From NCBI GenBank assembly GCA_024763245.1, contig JANTFW010000008.1, positions 1 through 48,100 on the forward strand: a stretch of 48,100 bases of DNA. The letters are read 5' to 3'. Source of the DNA: Flavobacteriaceae bacterium. Lineage in GTDB: Bacteria > Bacteroidota > Bacteroidia > Flavobacteriales > Flavobacteriaceae. The notes under the pieces are model-generated. The model made no database searches. It was not told the DNA's origin and worked only from the letters and a program-made list of their open reading frames with translations. The translations under genes were made by a program, and so were the position numbers. Shown piece by piece: positions 26,823-35,615 of this stretch; position 1 is the stretch's first letter; each line of letters opens with the position of its first letter.

Positions 26823-27083
26823 TTAAAAAAATTGATCCCTATTTTTCTTTGTGATATAAAAAAATGATACTAACATAAAAATAAAGGTAACAAATAGTCT
26901 AAAAATCATTGCTTTAGGTGTTTTCTCTTCATAAATCCCTCCTAAATAAATATGTATTCCTAAACCTATAAAGCCAAAGAGTAAAATCAGTAGAGAAATT
27001 ACTAGGATTTTTGTAGTCCATTTTTTTAAGGTAAAAAATCCATAGGCTGCAAAAAGATATAAATGGAATATTTTTTCTTGTTT
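26823..27083 (-). pseudogene. Start-less small membrane protein fragment
   Basis: The frame opens after TAG (27084-27086) and ends with TAA at 26823-26825; it encodes 86 residues without any start codon near its beginning (KQEKIFHLYLFAAYGFFTLK). It has three membrane segments, for example ILVISLLILLFGFIGLGIHI and FRLFVTFIFMLVSFFYIT, then a charged tail KKNRDQFF. The tidy alternation of helices and loops suggests a former or frameshifted gene. It lies 14 bases behind the last permease of the export operon on the same strand. It may still be expressed from an unusual start. Confidence 0.45.
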
Positions 27084-27097
27084 CTACACTTGAATTT

Positions 27098-28225
27098 TTA
27101 GGTAGTTTTTCTATAACTTACGACAGCTAAAGTATTCATAATTAATGCGTAAATAGTAATTTTTATCATCTGAGGAAGTATGTCATAAAAACCGGAACCT
27201 TTGAGCATTACCAAACGAATTACTTCTATAAAATAACGAACCGGATTAAATTCAGTAATTTTTTGAGCCCAAACCGGCATACTTTCTATGGGTGTAAAAA
27301 GCCCGCTCATTAAAATAAAAATAACTACAAAAAACCAAGCAATAAACATAGCTTGTTGTTGTGTTTCTGTAAAATTCGAAATTAAAAATCCCATCCCTAA
27401 AAACACCAATATATAAATAGAAGAAAAAAGTAAGATGACCGCAGGATTCCCCAAAAGGGGCACATGAAACAGGAAGCGTCCTATATTCATTCCAAAGAAC
27501 AAAATAAAAATACCTAATATCCAAAAGGGTAATAATTTACCGATGATAAACTGGTACTTCTTTATGGGTGTAACATTCATTTGTTCTAAGGTGCCTATTT
27601 CCTTTTCTCTTACAATATTCATCCCGGACAGGAAAAAGGTAATCATTGTTACCAGTATCACAATAATACCCGGTACCATAAAGGTTTTATAATCTAAGGT
27701 TTGGTTGTACCAGAATGCCGGATTAAATCGAATCATCTTTAAGGATTGATTTTTGTTTTTAGGTTGATAGGCTTGTAAATCTGTTATTATTTTGGTGTTA
27801 AAACTTTGTATTATTTGTGTAATATAACCATTGGCTACTCCGGCTGTGGCTCCATTAATGGCATCTATTTGTACGGATATTGAACCGGTTTTATCCTTAA
27901 TTAAATCCCGTTCAAAATATTTAGGAATTTCAATAATCGCATCTATATTTCCTTTCTGAATGGATTGTTGTGCTTGTTTCTGAGAAGCAGACTCTCCAGA
28001 TACTATAAAATAGGATGATGCATTAAATTTACTGATTAAGTCTCTGGAATATGATGTTTTATCGTTATCAATAATGGCTAAACGTATGTCTTTTACTTCA
28101 AAAGTAGCTGCATTCGACAAAATTAATATTTGTATAATCGGCATCAAAAAAATAATGGGCAGCATTGCTTTATTTCTAAAAATCTGCTTAAACTCTTTTT
28201 GTACGATAATTAATATGGTTTTCAT
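27098..28225 (-). CDS. ABC-2 type permease (YbhR/YbhS-like), second copy
   Basis: A 375-residue ABC-2 permease: one N-terminal membrane helix (AMLPIIFLMPIIQILILSNA), a periplasmic domain at about 45-175, and five further helices from about 180 to the end. Typical family phrases are MNIVREKEIGTLEQMNVTPI (coupling region) and LISNFTETQQQAMFIAWFFV. With its neighbour at 28323-29447 it should form the heterodimeric channel served by the two ATPases. The likely result is drug or envelope-component export through the HlyD and TolC partners; the substrate is unknown. Confidence 0.93.
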   Translation of the reverse strand: MKTILIIVQKEFKQIFRNKAMLPIIFLMPIIQILILSNAATFEVKDIRLAIIDNDKTSYSRDLISKFNASSYFIVSGESASQKQAQQSIQKGNIDAIIEIPKYFERDLIKDKTGSISVQIDAINGATAGVANGYITQIIQSFNTKIITDLQAYQPKNKNQSLKMIRFNPAFWYNQTLDYKTFMVPGIIVILVTMITFFLSGMNIVREKEIGTLEQMNVTPIKKYQFIIGKLLPFWILGIFILFFGMNIGRFLFHVPLLGNPAVILLFSSIYILVFLGMGFLISNFTETQQQAMFIAWFFVVIFILMSGLFTPIESMPVWAQKITEFNPVRYFIEVIRLVMLKGSGFYDILPQMIKITIYALIMNTLAVVSYRKTT

Positions 28226-28322
28226 GCGTATTCGTTGTAAGTTTAGATATTTCTAAAATGAACAGTTCTTAAGTGACTCCGTTTGCTTTGTTGTATTTTC
28301 CTAATTTCCATTTTCCCCTTAG

Positions 28323-29447
28323 TTATTCCAATCGGATTTTATATTTTTTCACACTTAATAGTATAAAAAACAATGTCATACCCAATAAAATAAGACTTTC
28401 TTTCCACAAAGTAAGTAAACCAACCCCTTTAAGCATTATTCCCTTTATAATAATTATATACCAAGTTGCCGGTACAATATTACTTAACCATTGTAAGGGT
28501 TTGGGCATACTTGCAATCGGAAAAATAAAACCCGATAATAAAATTACCGGTAACAACAATCCCATTAATGAAATCATCATAGCTGTTTGTTGCGTTTCAG
28601 AAATCGTTGAAATTAAGATTCCTAATGCCAAGGCACTGATAATAAATAATATACTTTCTAAACCCAACAAAAATAAGCTACCTTGCATAGGCATTCCAAA
28701 CACAAAAAATCCTAATAAGAGGATAACAACAGCGTTGATAATCGATAAAAAGATATAGGGAAAAACCTTTCCTAAAATAACCTGAAGTGGTTTTAGGGGT
28801 GAAACCAATAAAATTTCCATCGTTCCTATTTCTTTTTCTCGTGTTATGGAAATAGAAGTCATCATTGCAGAAACCAACATTAAAATGATAGTCATAACTC
28901 CTGGAACAAACATAAAAACACTCTTTAATTCCGGATTATAAAGCATTCTGGAATTGGTTTGAATCTGGTAAGGTGTTGTTGTTATTTTATTGAAATTGTC
29001 GTTGTATTTTTTTATAATAGCCGCAATATAATTGGTGATGGTCATAGCTGTATTAGGCTCTGTTGCATCGGTAACCACTTGTATATCTGCAACACCCTCT
29101 TTTGTTAATTTTTTTGCAAAATCAGGTTCAAAAATCAAAATGGCTTTTACTTGTCCCTGTTTAAAAGTTGCCGCTACCTCCTCTTTATTGTAAAGCATTT
29201 TCTCTACGTCGAAATAGCTAGAAGATGCAATATTTTGAATCAATTTCTGGCTTTCAACATCATTTGCTTGGTCATATATGGCAAGTTTTACATTGTTAAT
29301 TTCATTAGTTACGGCAAAACCAAATAATAAAATTTGTGCAATGGGCATTCCAAACAGTATAAACAAAGATCTTTTGTCCCTAAAAATATGGAAAAATTCT
29401 TTTTTTATAAATCCTATAAATCGTTTCATTGTTTTTGTGTTATACAT
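28323..29447 (-). CDS. ABC-2 type permease (YbhR/YbhS-like), first copy
   Basis: A 374-residue permease with the same plan as its neighbour: a helix near the start (SLFILFGMPIAQILLFGFAV), a periplasmic domain, then SITREKEIGTMEILLVSPLK and five or six helices, including LISTISETQQTAMMISLMGL. A second ATG six codons in (29429) starts MKRFIGFIKKEFFHIFRDKR and is also plausible. It lies 14 bases after the second ATPase gene. The 97-base gap to the next permease shows no promoter or terminator, so the operon probably runs through. Confidence 0.93.
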   Translation of the reverse strand: MYNTKTMKRFIGFIKKEFFHIFRDKRSLFILFGMPIAQILLFGFAVTNEINNVKLAIYDQANDVESQKLIQNIASSSYFDVEKMLYNKEEVAATFKQGQVKAILIFEPDFAKKLTKEGVADIQVVTDATEPNTAMTITNYIAAIIKKYNDNFNKITTTPYQIQTNSRMLYNPELKSVFMFVPGVMTIILMLVSAMMTSISITREKEIGTMEILLVSPLKPLQVILGKVFPYIFLSIINAVVILLLGFFVFGMPMQGSLFLLGLESILFIISALALGILISTISETQQTAMMISLMGLLLPVILLSGFIFPIASMPKPLQWLSNIVPATWYIIIIKGIMLKGVGLLTLWKESLILLGMTLFFILLSVKKYKIRLE

Positions 29448-29461
29448 CTATCAACTCACTT

Positions 29462-30190
29462 CTATCCTCTTGCTAACTTTAAGAATACCTCATTCATCGA
29501 GTTAACAGCAAACTGTTTACGTAAATTTTCCGGGCTATCTAACGCCTCTATTTTACCGGCAACCATTATGGATACCCGATCACAATATTCGGCTTCATCC
29601 ATATAATGCGTGGTGACAAAAATTGTGGTTCCTTGATGGGCTTGTTTATAAATCATTTCCCAAAACTGACGGCGTGTAATTGGGTCAACTCCTCCGGTTG
29701 GTTCGTCTAAAAAAATGATTTGCGGCCGGTGTAATAAGGCTACGGAAAAAGCGAGTTTTTGCTTCCATCCCAAGGGTAAAGAACCCACCAAATGATCCGC
29801 AATATCATCAATTCCCAACTCACTGATAAAAGCTTGAGTCCGTTCTTTGATTACCTTTTTACTCAAACCGTATATCCCACCAAAAAACTGCGCATTTTCA
29901 CGTACGGTTAAATCATCGTACAAAGCAAATTTTTGACTCATATAACCTATATTCTTCTTTATTTTTTCTGTGGATTTATAGACATCAAATCCAGCAACTT
30001 CAGCTTCTCCCGACGTAGGTTTAGATATACCTATAAGCATTTTCATTGCGGTTGTTTTACCGGCTCCATTAGCCCCTAAAAACCCAAAAATTTCGCCTTT
30101 TTTGACGGTGAAACTAATCGCATCTACGGCGGTAAAATCACCAAATTTCTTAGTGAGATTTTTTACAGATATTGAATGTTCTCTTTTCAT
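29462..30190 (-). CDS. ABC ATPase, YbhF C-half type
   Basis: A 242-residue nucleotide-binding subunit. Walker A GANGAGKT at 39-46, Q-loop Gln86 (GYMSQKFALYDDLTV), Walker B with LDEP at 161-164 and the switch His195 (VTTHYMDEAEYCDRV) are intact. The signature motif is degenerate: SLPLGWKQK instead of LSGGQ. In E. coli the two ATPase halves are fused in YbhF, and the second half also has LPLG there (recalled, not searched). Here the halves are separate genes; this ATG follows the stop of the first ATPase with no gap. It should pair with the ATPase at 30191-31099. Confidence 0.95.
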   Translation of the reverse strand: MKREHSISVKNLTKKFGDFTAVDAISFTVKKGEIFGFLGANGAGKTTAMKMLIGISKPTSGEAEVAGFDVYKSTEKIKKNIGYMSQKFALYDDLTVRENAQFFGGIYGLSKKVIKERTQAFISELGIDDIADHLVGSLPLGWKQKLAFSVALLHRPQIIFLDEPTGGVDPITRRQFWEMIYKQAHQGTTIFVTTHYMDEAEYCDRVSIMVAGKIEALDSPENLRKQFAVNSMNEVFLKLARG

Positions 30191-31099
30191 TTATTCATGC
30201 TGTGCTAGTTCCATAAAGGTATCCTCAATTGAAGGTGCTGTTCTTTCAATTACAATATTTTTGTGATTCTTTTTTTCTAAATAATTCCGTAAATCAACAG
30301 GGTCAAAATCACTTCTTTTATCGGCATAATGTACCCATTTACCAAAAGGAAAAACCGAATGAGCTTGTGTATACGCTTTTAAATCTTGAATTAGTCGATA
30401 GGTGTCAGCTGCAGCTATATTATATAAATGTAAAGGAAACCGTGCCGCAATATTGTGTGGGGTATCAATTTCTAAAATTTTGCCTTCTTGAATAAGTGCA
30501 ATACGATCACAAAGCGCTGCTTCATCCATATAGGGAGTAGACACTAAAATAGTTATTCCCTTTGCTTGTAAACGCTTGAGCATTTCCCAAAATTCCTTAC
30601 GAGACACCGGATCTACACCAGTTGTAGGCTCGTCTAAAAACAAAACATTAGGTTTGTGAATTAATGCACAAGACAAGGCTAATTTCTGTTTCATCCCACC
30701 AGATAAATCTCCGGCTCTTCGTTTTTTAAAGGGTTCTATTTGTGTATAAATATCCTCAATTAATTCGTAGTTGGCTTCAATGCTAGTACCAAATATTGTG
30801 GCAAAAAAATCTAAATTCTCCTCAACGCTTAAATCTTGGTATAATGAAAAACGTCCCGGCATATAGCCCACATGATTTCTAATTGCTTTATAATCTTTGA
30901 CAACATCTTTACCATCAACTTGAGCATCTCCTATATCCGGCAAAAGTAAGGTGGTTAAAATACGAAACAAGGTGGTTTTACCAGCCCCATCCGGGCCAAT
31001 AAGCCCAAAAATTTCGCCTTGGTTAACCTCAAATGAAATAGCTTGAACCGCTTTAACTTTTCCGTATGATTTTGATATGTTGTTTAGCCTTATACTCAT
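30191..31099 (-). CDS. ABC ATPase, YbhF N-half type
   Basis: A 302-residue nucleotide-binding subunit with Walker A GPDGAGKT at 35-42, a normal signature LSGGM at 132-136 and Walker B FLDEP at 154-158. Two elements are altered: the Q-loop Gln is Gly82 (GYMPGRFSLYQDL) and the switch His is Pro189 (LVSTPYMDEA). The C-terminal ~80 residues form the regulatory extension usual in this family. The stop codon TAA directly abuts the ATG of the second ATPase, so synthesis is probably coupled. Its ATP site is expected to be the weak one of an asymmetric heterodimer. Confidence 0.95.
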   Translation of the reverse strand: MSIRLNNISKSYGKVKAVQAISFEVNQGEIFGLIGPDGAGKTTLFRILTTLLLPDIGDAQVDGKDVVKDYKAIRNHVGYMPGRFSLYQDLSVEENLDFFATIFGTSIEANYELIEDIYTQIEPFKKRRAGDLSGGMKQKLALSCALIHKPNVLFLDEPTTGVDPVSRKEFWEMLKRLQAKGITILVSTPYMDEAALCDRIALIQEGKILEIDTPHNIAARFPLHLYNIAAADTYRLIQDLKAYTQAHSVFPFGKWVHYADKRSDFDPVDLRNYLEKKNHKNIVIERTAPSIEDTFMELAQHE

Positions 31100-31149
31100 T
31101 ATGTTTTGTTTGCATTTCTGACGTTTGATAGTAATATTTCAATTCCGTC

Positions 31150-32028
31150 TCACTTTATCCACATTTCTCCGGGCATTCCAATCTTTATGCTCCCATCGTT
31201 GGGTACACTTACATCAATAGCATATACCAAATTAACCCGTTCTTTTTTAGTTTGAATAATTTTAGGGGTAAACTCTGCCTGCGATGCTATCCAACTAATA
31301 CTTCCTTTATAGGCTTTCATCCCATCTTGAGCATCTATCTTAATCGTGACTTCCTGTCCGATTTTTAGATTGGCTAACTGGGGTTCGCTGACATAGCCTT
31401 TAAAAGTCATTTCACGCATATCGGCAATTTTATATAAGGGTCGTCCAAAAGCTGTAACTTCTTCAAGTTCTACATATTTCACTAAAACCGTTCCGTCAAT
31501 CGGATTGCTTATTTTGCTTTTAGCTATTTGATAATCCATTTCCGCTATCTGTGTATCCAACTTTTTGGCCTCATTGATTACGCTGGAATTTTGTATTTCT
31601 ATACTCTTTATCTGTCGATTAATAACAGTAATATTCCCGTTTACATCATCTAATTGTTTTTGAGAACCCAGCTTATCAGCAAGTAAGGATTCTATTCTCT
31701 TTTTATTAATTTTAGCCTTGTCTTTTTGCGCTTTTAAAACACTAATTTGAGATAAAACACCTTTTGATTTTGCATAGATAATATTCTTAGCTATTTGTAA
31801 TTGTTCTTTTTTAAGCTGTAAGGCGACGGTATCTATAACAATAACCTCTTTACCCTTACTAATTTGATCACCCTCATCAAAGTTTAATTGAATAATTTTA
31901 CCGTTACTCTCTGCAGAAACTGTAACTTCGGTTGCTTCAAAATTTCCATAAGCATCGGCTTTTTGTATATCGTTTTTACATGAAGTTAGAAAGGCAAACC
32001 CCAGTACTATCATTATTAATTTTTTCAT
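31150..32028 (-). CDS. HlyD/YbhG-type periplasmic adaptor lipoprotein
   Basis: A 292-residue membrane-fusion protein. The signal MKKLIMIVLGFAFLTSC ends in a lipobox (LTSC, lipidated Cys17). A split lipoyl domain (EVTVSAESNGKIIQLNFDEG and ISNPIDGTVLVKYVELEEVT) brackets a long coiled coil at about 75-170, followed by a beta-barrel domain ending in KIGMPGEMWIK. It should link the inner-membrane permeases to the TolC-type protein. It is shorter than many HlyD proteins but similar to YbhG. Confidence 0.93.
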   Translation of the reverse strand: MKKLIMIVLGFAFLTSCKNDIQKADAYGNFEATEVTVSAESNGKIIQLNFDEGDQISKGKEVIVIDTVALQLKKEQLQIAKNIIYAKSKGVLSQISVLKAQKDKAKINKKRIESLLADKLGSQKQLDDVNGNITVINRQIKSIEIQNSSVINEAKKLDTQIAEMDYQIAKSKISNPIDGTVLVKYVELEEVTAFGRPLYKIADMREMTFKGYVSEPQLANLKIGQEVTIKIDAQDGMKAYKGSISWIASQAEFTPKIIQTKKERVNLVYAIDVSVPNDGSIKIGMPGEMWIK

Positions 32029-32071
32029 CGTATCGTTTTTATGGTTATTCCTTATTATGAAAATAGAATTT

Positions 32072-33325
32072 TTAATTTGTCGTTTTATAATTGGCCTTTG
32101 CCAATTGTAATTGTATTTTGTGTGTGTTTAAATTAATTTTAGACTGGAGTAGTTTATTTACTTCTGCCGTATAATCTGCTGTGGTTATTAAATCGTGTTT
32201 AAGTTGTTTAGCGGCTGTTTGAACTGCTTTTTCTTGAAGTTTTACAAGTTCCTCATCTACCGCTACTAATTGCTGATTCTTTTCAATTTCTGCAAAATAC
32301 GTATTGGTTTTTAGAGACTTATTCCATGTAAAAACAGCTTCCTGAGCATCAATAATCTCTTTATTAATGGCCAGTGCTTGACGTTTTTTCTTATTCACTT
32401 TCCAATCAAAGACATTCCATTGTAATTTAGCTCCTACTACATAAAATTCTTGGGTGGAATTATCCAGCATATTCAATCCGGGATTTCCAATCCCACCCGT
32501 ACCAAAAGCCACCAATTTAGGATAATTTTTTTTCTGTAACAGCTTGTCATTCTGATCTATACTGTTTTTTTGCAATGTAAACAGTTTATATTCTGGTCTT
32601 TCTTTAGCTGTTGCCGAAATAAAGATTTCAGGTAACACGAATTGATTATTTGAGATTTTTTTACCAATTAATACGCCTAATTTTTCTACAAGTTGATTTT
32701 TGTTTGCTATTAACGCTATACGCTTTTGCTGCAATTCCAAAATTTTTATTTGCAAAGGATCCCCTGCGGATGCTGAAGCTACTCCGTTAACAATTAACTT
32801 TTCTACCTCCACTTGTTTTTTTTGTAATTGCGCAATGGTATTTTGTAACATCTCTTGGGTTTGATTAAGTAGTAAAACCGAAAAATACACTTGATTAATT
32901 TGTGTCTTTATTTGATTTACAGACACGGCTATTTCTTGTTTTTTAACCTTTAATTCCGTTTTTTTAATATCCTGTTGCAATCTGACAAGCCCACCATTAT
33001 ACACGAGTTGACTAGCTGTTAAAGTAGTTTTCCACTGTTCTTGGTTAGGTGGAGACATATCCATATTTGGAGGCAAATCAAAGGGTAAACTCACCACATC
33101 CGATTGATAGGTAACTTGGGCATCTAGTTGTAATTGTGGTAATTTTTGCTTTTCTAATACCCCTAATTCAAAATCGGTTTGTTGGGTAAGTAAGCCTTTT
33201 TTTACCTGCAACGGATGATTTTTTTCTGCTAGGTTATAACACTGTTCTAGACTTACTATTTCCTGAGCTTGTAAAGAAAAGCTAATACCCATCCATACCG
33301 TTATTAGTATAAATCTTGTTTTCAT
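32072..33325 (-). CDS. TolC-family outer-membrane efflux protein
   Basis: A 417-residue outer-membrane channel subunit with a signal peptide (MKTRFILITVWMGISFSLQAQ) and the long paired helices of TolC proteins, for example EIVSLEQCYNLAEKNHPLQV, a Gln-rich coiled coil near 140-200, and a C-terminal repeat of the same pattern (EEKAVQTAAKQLKHDLITTA in part). It is the first structural gene of the export operon, with a promoter at 33390-33397. Confidence 0.92.
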   Translation of the reverse strand: MKTRFILITVWMGISFSLQAQEIVSLEQCYNLAEKNHPLQVKKGLLTQQTDFELGVLEKQKLPQLQLDAQVTYQSDVVSLPFDLPPNMDMSPPNQEQWKTTLTASQLVYNGGLVRLQQDIKKTELKVKKQEIAVSVNQIKTQINQVYFSVLLLNQTQEMLQNTIAQLQKKQVEVEKLIVNGVASASAGDPLQIKILELQQKRIALIANKNQLVEKLGVLIGKKISNNQFVLPEIFISATAKERPEYKLFTLQKNSIDQNDKLLQKKNYPKLVAFGTGGIGNPGLNMLDNSTQEFYVVGAKLQWNVFDWKVNKKKRQALAINKEIIDAQEAVFTWNKSLKTNTYFAEIEKNQQLVAVDEELVKLQEKAVQTAAKQLKHDLITTADYTAEVNKLLQSKINLNTHKIQLQLAKANYKTTN

Positions 33326-33389
33326 ATCTCTATATTTTGTAGTTATAAATCGACAGGATAAACTCAGTATTTGTTCGGTATATACATGT

Positions 33390-33397
33390 CAAAAATA
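33390..33397 (-). promoter_or_regulatory. -7 promoter box of the export operon
   Basis: TATTTTTG on the minus strand is an exact TAnnTTTG match in the 89-base gap between tetR and the TolC gene; transcription would start near 33386. The box lies in an imperfect dyad (AGTATTT at 33366-33372, AAATACT at 33393-33399). Confidence 0.5.
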
Positions 33398-33414
33398 CTT
33401 GTGAAGGTTTCATC

Positions 33415-34020
33415 TTATTGAATCTTAATAGCGTTAATAATAAAATCGGCCACGTGTGTTTTACGTGCCTCTAAAAGTTGTTGATAATCCTTATCCTCTT
33501 TTTGCAAAACTGATTTTAAAATGGGTTTTGCCACAAAAGGAAAAATACTCATAGAAATGACATTCATAATAAGTTGTTCCGGCGCTATAGGACGTATTTC
33601 ACCATTTTTTACCATCTGCTCTATCTGTGCTCTCATTTTCATGAAACCATTCCCAAATTCCTTATTGAACGTATCCTTTAAAATATTTGGATTTCGATTT
33701 AATTCTTGAATGATAAACGTGGGAAGGTAGCTGTGTTGATTAATTAAGGAAATATAGCCGTTTGTAAAATTTCTAATTTTATCAAACAAGGGCTCCTCTT
33801 TATTGATAATCTCTCTTAGTTTTGGTGCCATAATCGCTATTGCTGTTTTAAATACCGCTTCAAACAATTTTTGCTTGCTTCTGTAATAATAATGAAGCAT
33901 AGCTTTATTAATACCCGCTTTATCGGCAATTTCTTGCATACGGGCCCCATCCATTCCTTTTGTTTGAAACACATTGGTGGCTGCTTCAAGTATCTTTTGT
34001 TCTGTTAAATTATCTGCCAT
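33415..34020 (-). CDS. TetR-family transcriptional repressor
   Basis: A 201-residue regulator. The N-terminal helix-turn-helix domain (about 5-55) contains QKILEAATNVFQTKGMDGAR, MQEIADKAGINKAMLHYYYR and SKQKLFEAVF, the canonical TetR pattern. The C-terminal ligand domain is not assignable to a ligand. It heads the efflux gene run on the same strand, so it most likely controls it and is released by a substrate of the pump. A perfect 16-base palindrome lies 31 bases before its ATG. Confidence 0.94.
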   Translation of the reverse strand: MADNLTEQKILEAATNVFQTKGMDGARMQEIADKAGINKAMLHYYYRSKQKLFEAVFKTAIAIMAPKLREIINKEEPLFDKIRNFTNGYISLINQHSYLPTFIIQELNRNPNILKDTFNKEFGNGFMKMRAQIEQMVKNGEIRPIAPEQLIMNVISMSIFPFVAKPILKSVLQKEDKDYQQLLEARKTHVADFIINAIKIQ

Positions 34021-34050
34021 TGTGCTAACTAAATTATTTAACTATTTTAT

Positions 34051-34066
34051 TTAACCATTTGGTTAA
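34051..34066. promoter_or_regulatory. Candidate TetR operator palindrome
   Basis: TTAACCATTTGGTTAA is a perfect inverted repeat of TTAACCA with a 2-base centre, 31-46 bases before the tetR ATG, where an autoregulatory operator is expected. The next gene on the plus strand starts 146 bases away and has a separate promoter. Confidence 0.6.
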
Positions 34067-34181
34067 CAAAAGTAATACTTATTTTTTAACGAGCAAATTT
34101 TTTTGCTAATAAAAGTAAATGTAATTTATAATTATTTGTTTTACAAGTAGTTATAAATATATAGAAACAAATTATTTTAGC

Positions 34182-34189
34182 TATATTTG
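34182..34189 (+). promoter_or_regulatory. -7 promoter box of the serine hydrolase gene
   Basis: TATATTTG, an exact TAnnTTTG match, ends 22 bases before the ATG. Confidence 0.6.
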
Positions 34190-34211
34190 TCCATTATTAG
34201 TATATTATCTT

Positions 34212-35555
34212 ATGAAAATCTTTAAAATAGTTTTAGTAGTATTGGTTTTGAGCATTAGCTTTTATGTAGTTCAAGAATATCCAAGATTGAATATCATTTC
34301 CGGTTATGCGGCCAAAAACATGTGTTCTTGTATGTATGAAGCCGACAGATCGCCTGATTTTATCAAAAAAACAGATAATAATTTTTCACCTATAAACGTA
34401 GCAAAATACCATATTGATGATGCCAATCAAAAAGTTACGGCTTCGGTATTCGGATTGATGAAACGAACAGCGGTTTACCGTGAGGATCTCGGTTGTCAAT
34501 TACTGGTTAATAAAGATACACTTGTAGAATACCCTCCTTTTCCTGTTCCTCATAATTGTCCTCCACCAGCTCCCTATCCCTACGGACATGAGCCACAAAA
34601 GGATACTGTTTTTGAAAATATCGATTATAACCGGCTTCAAACCGCTGTTGCTAATGCCTTTGATAAAAAGGGAAAAGACAGTTTGTTAACACGTGCTGTT
34701 CTCGTTATTTACAAAGACTATATTATTGCCGAAAAATATGACAAAGGATTTACAAAAGACTCCAGGATATTAGGTTGGTCAATGACTAAAAGTCTTTTGG
34801 CAACCTTATTTGGAATTCTAGACCACCAAGGGAAAATAGACATCACCAAGGACCATCTATTTCCCGAATGGGAAAATGATACTCGATCCGGTATTACACT
34901 AAACAACCTATTACAGATGAATAGCGGACTGGAGTGGGATGAAAATTACAATGAAATAAGCGATGTGACTCGGATGTTATTTTTAGAAAAAGATATGACG
35001 CAGACTCAGCTAAACAAACCGCTAAAATATCCTTCCGGCTCGCATTGGAACTATTCATCAGGAACAACCAACCTATTGTCGCGTTATCTCAGAAATCAAT
35101 TTGAAAGCTACCAAGACTATTTAAACTTTCCTGTAAAACAACTCTATGACAAACTAGCCTTAAAATCCATGTCTATGGAACTGGATTTGGCTGGTAATTA
35201 TGTAGGTTCTTCATACGGTTGGGCAACACCAAGAGATTGGGCTAAAGTAGGCTTATTATACTTGCATAAAGGAAACTGGAACGGAGAACAACTCCTTAAT
35301 GAAAGCTGGGTAAAATACATAAGCACACCCTGTGGAAATAGCAAGGGTCAGTACGGAGCTCATTTTTGGCTTAATGCTGGTAAAATACTTCCGGATGTTC
35401 CTAAAACGGTCTTTTCAATGAATGGTTATCAAGGCCAGCGTGTTTTTATCATCCCATCAAAAGATATGGTTGTGGTGCGAATGGGCTTAACAGAAGGTGC
35501 TAAATTTGACTTTAATAACTTGCTTAAAGGTATAATCACTGCAGTTGCAGATTAA
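34212..35555 (+). CDS. Beta-lactamase-fold serine hydrolase, membrane-anchored
   Basis: A 447-residue protein with an N-terminal hydrophobic anchor (FKIVLVVLVLSISFYVV), a leader region of about 120 residues with an unusual CSC (38-40) and a proline-rich stretch (PPPAPYPYGHEP), then a class C beta-lactamase/DD-peptidase-like domain. The catalytic SxxK is SMTK at 190-193, the Tyr motif is YSS at 281-283 (HWNYSSGTTNLLS), and a late NGYQGQRVFIIP stands near the usual third motif. These enzymes include esterases, peptidases and amidases; the substrate cannot be told. It is not part of the neighbouring efflux operon and has its own promoter. Confidence 0.9.
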   Translation: MKIFKIVLVVLVLSISFYVVQEYPRLNIISGYAAKNMCSCMYEADRSPDFIKKTDNNFSPINVAKYHIDDANQKVTASVFGLMKRTAVYREDLGCQLLVNKDTLVEYPPFPVPHNCPPPAPYPYGHEPQKDTVFENIDYNRLQTAVANAFDKKGKDSLLTRAVLVIYKDYIIAEKYDKGFTKDSRILGWSMTKSLLATLFGILDHQGKIDITKDHLFPEWENDTRSGITLNNLLQMNSGLEWDENYNEISDVTRMLFLEKDMTQTQLNKPLKYPSGSHWNYSSGTTNLLSRYLRNQFESYQDYLNFPVKQLYDKLALKSMSMELDLAGNYVGSSYGWATPRDWAKVGLLYLHKGNWNGEQLLNESWVKYISTPCGNSKGQYGAHFWLNAGKILPDVPKTVFSMNGYQGQRVFIIPSKDMVVVRMGLTEGAKFDFNNLLKGIITAVAD

Positions 35556-35585
35556 TTTTAAATTACCTTAAGTAGAAAATTTGCT

Positions 35586-35615
35586 TTTATAAATGAATTG
35601 AATTCATTTTATAAA
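35586..35615. terminator. AT-rich hairpin between converging genes
   Basis: TTTATAAATGAATT (35586-35599) and AATTCATTTTATAAA (35601-35615) pair except for one bulged base. It lies between the ends of the serine hydrolase and sufD and covers the sufD stop. The lack of G+C makes it a weak terminator. Confidence 0.4.
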
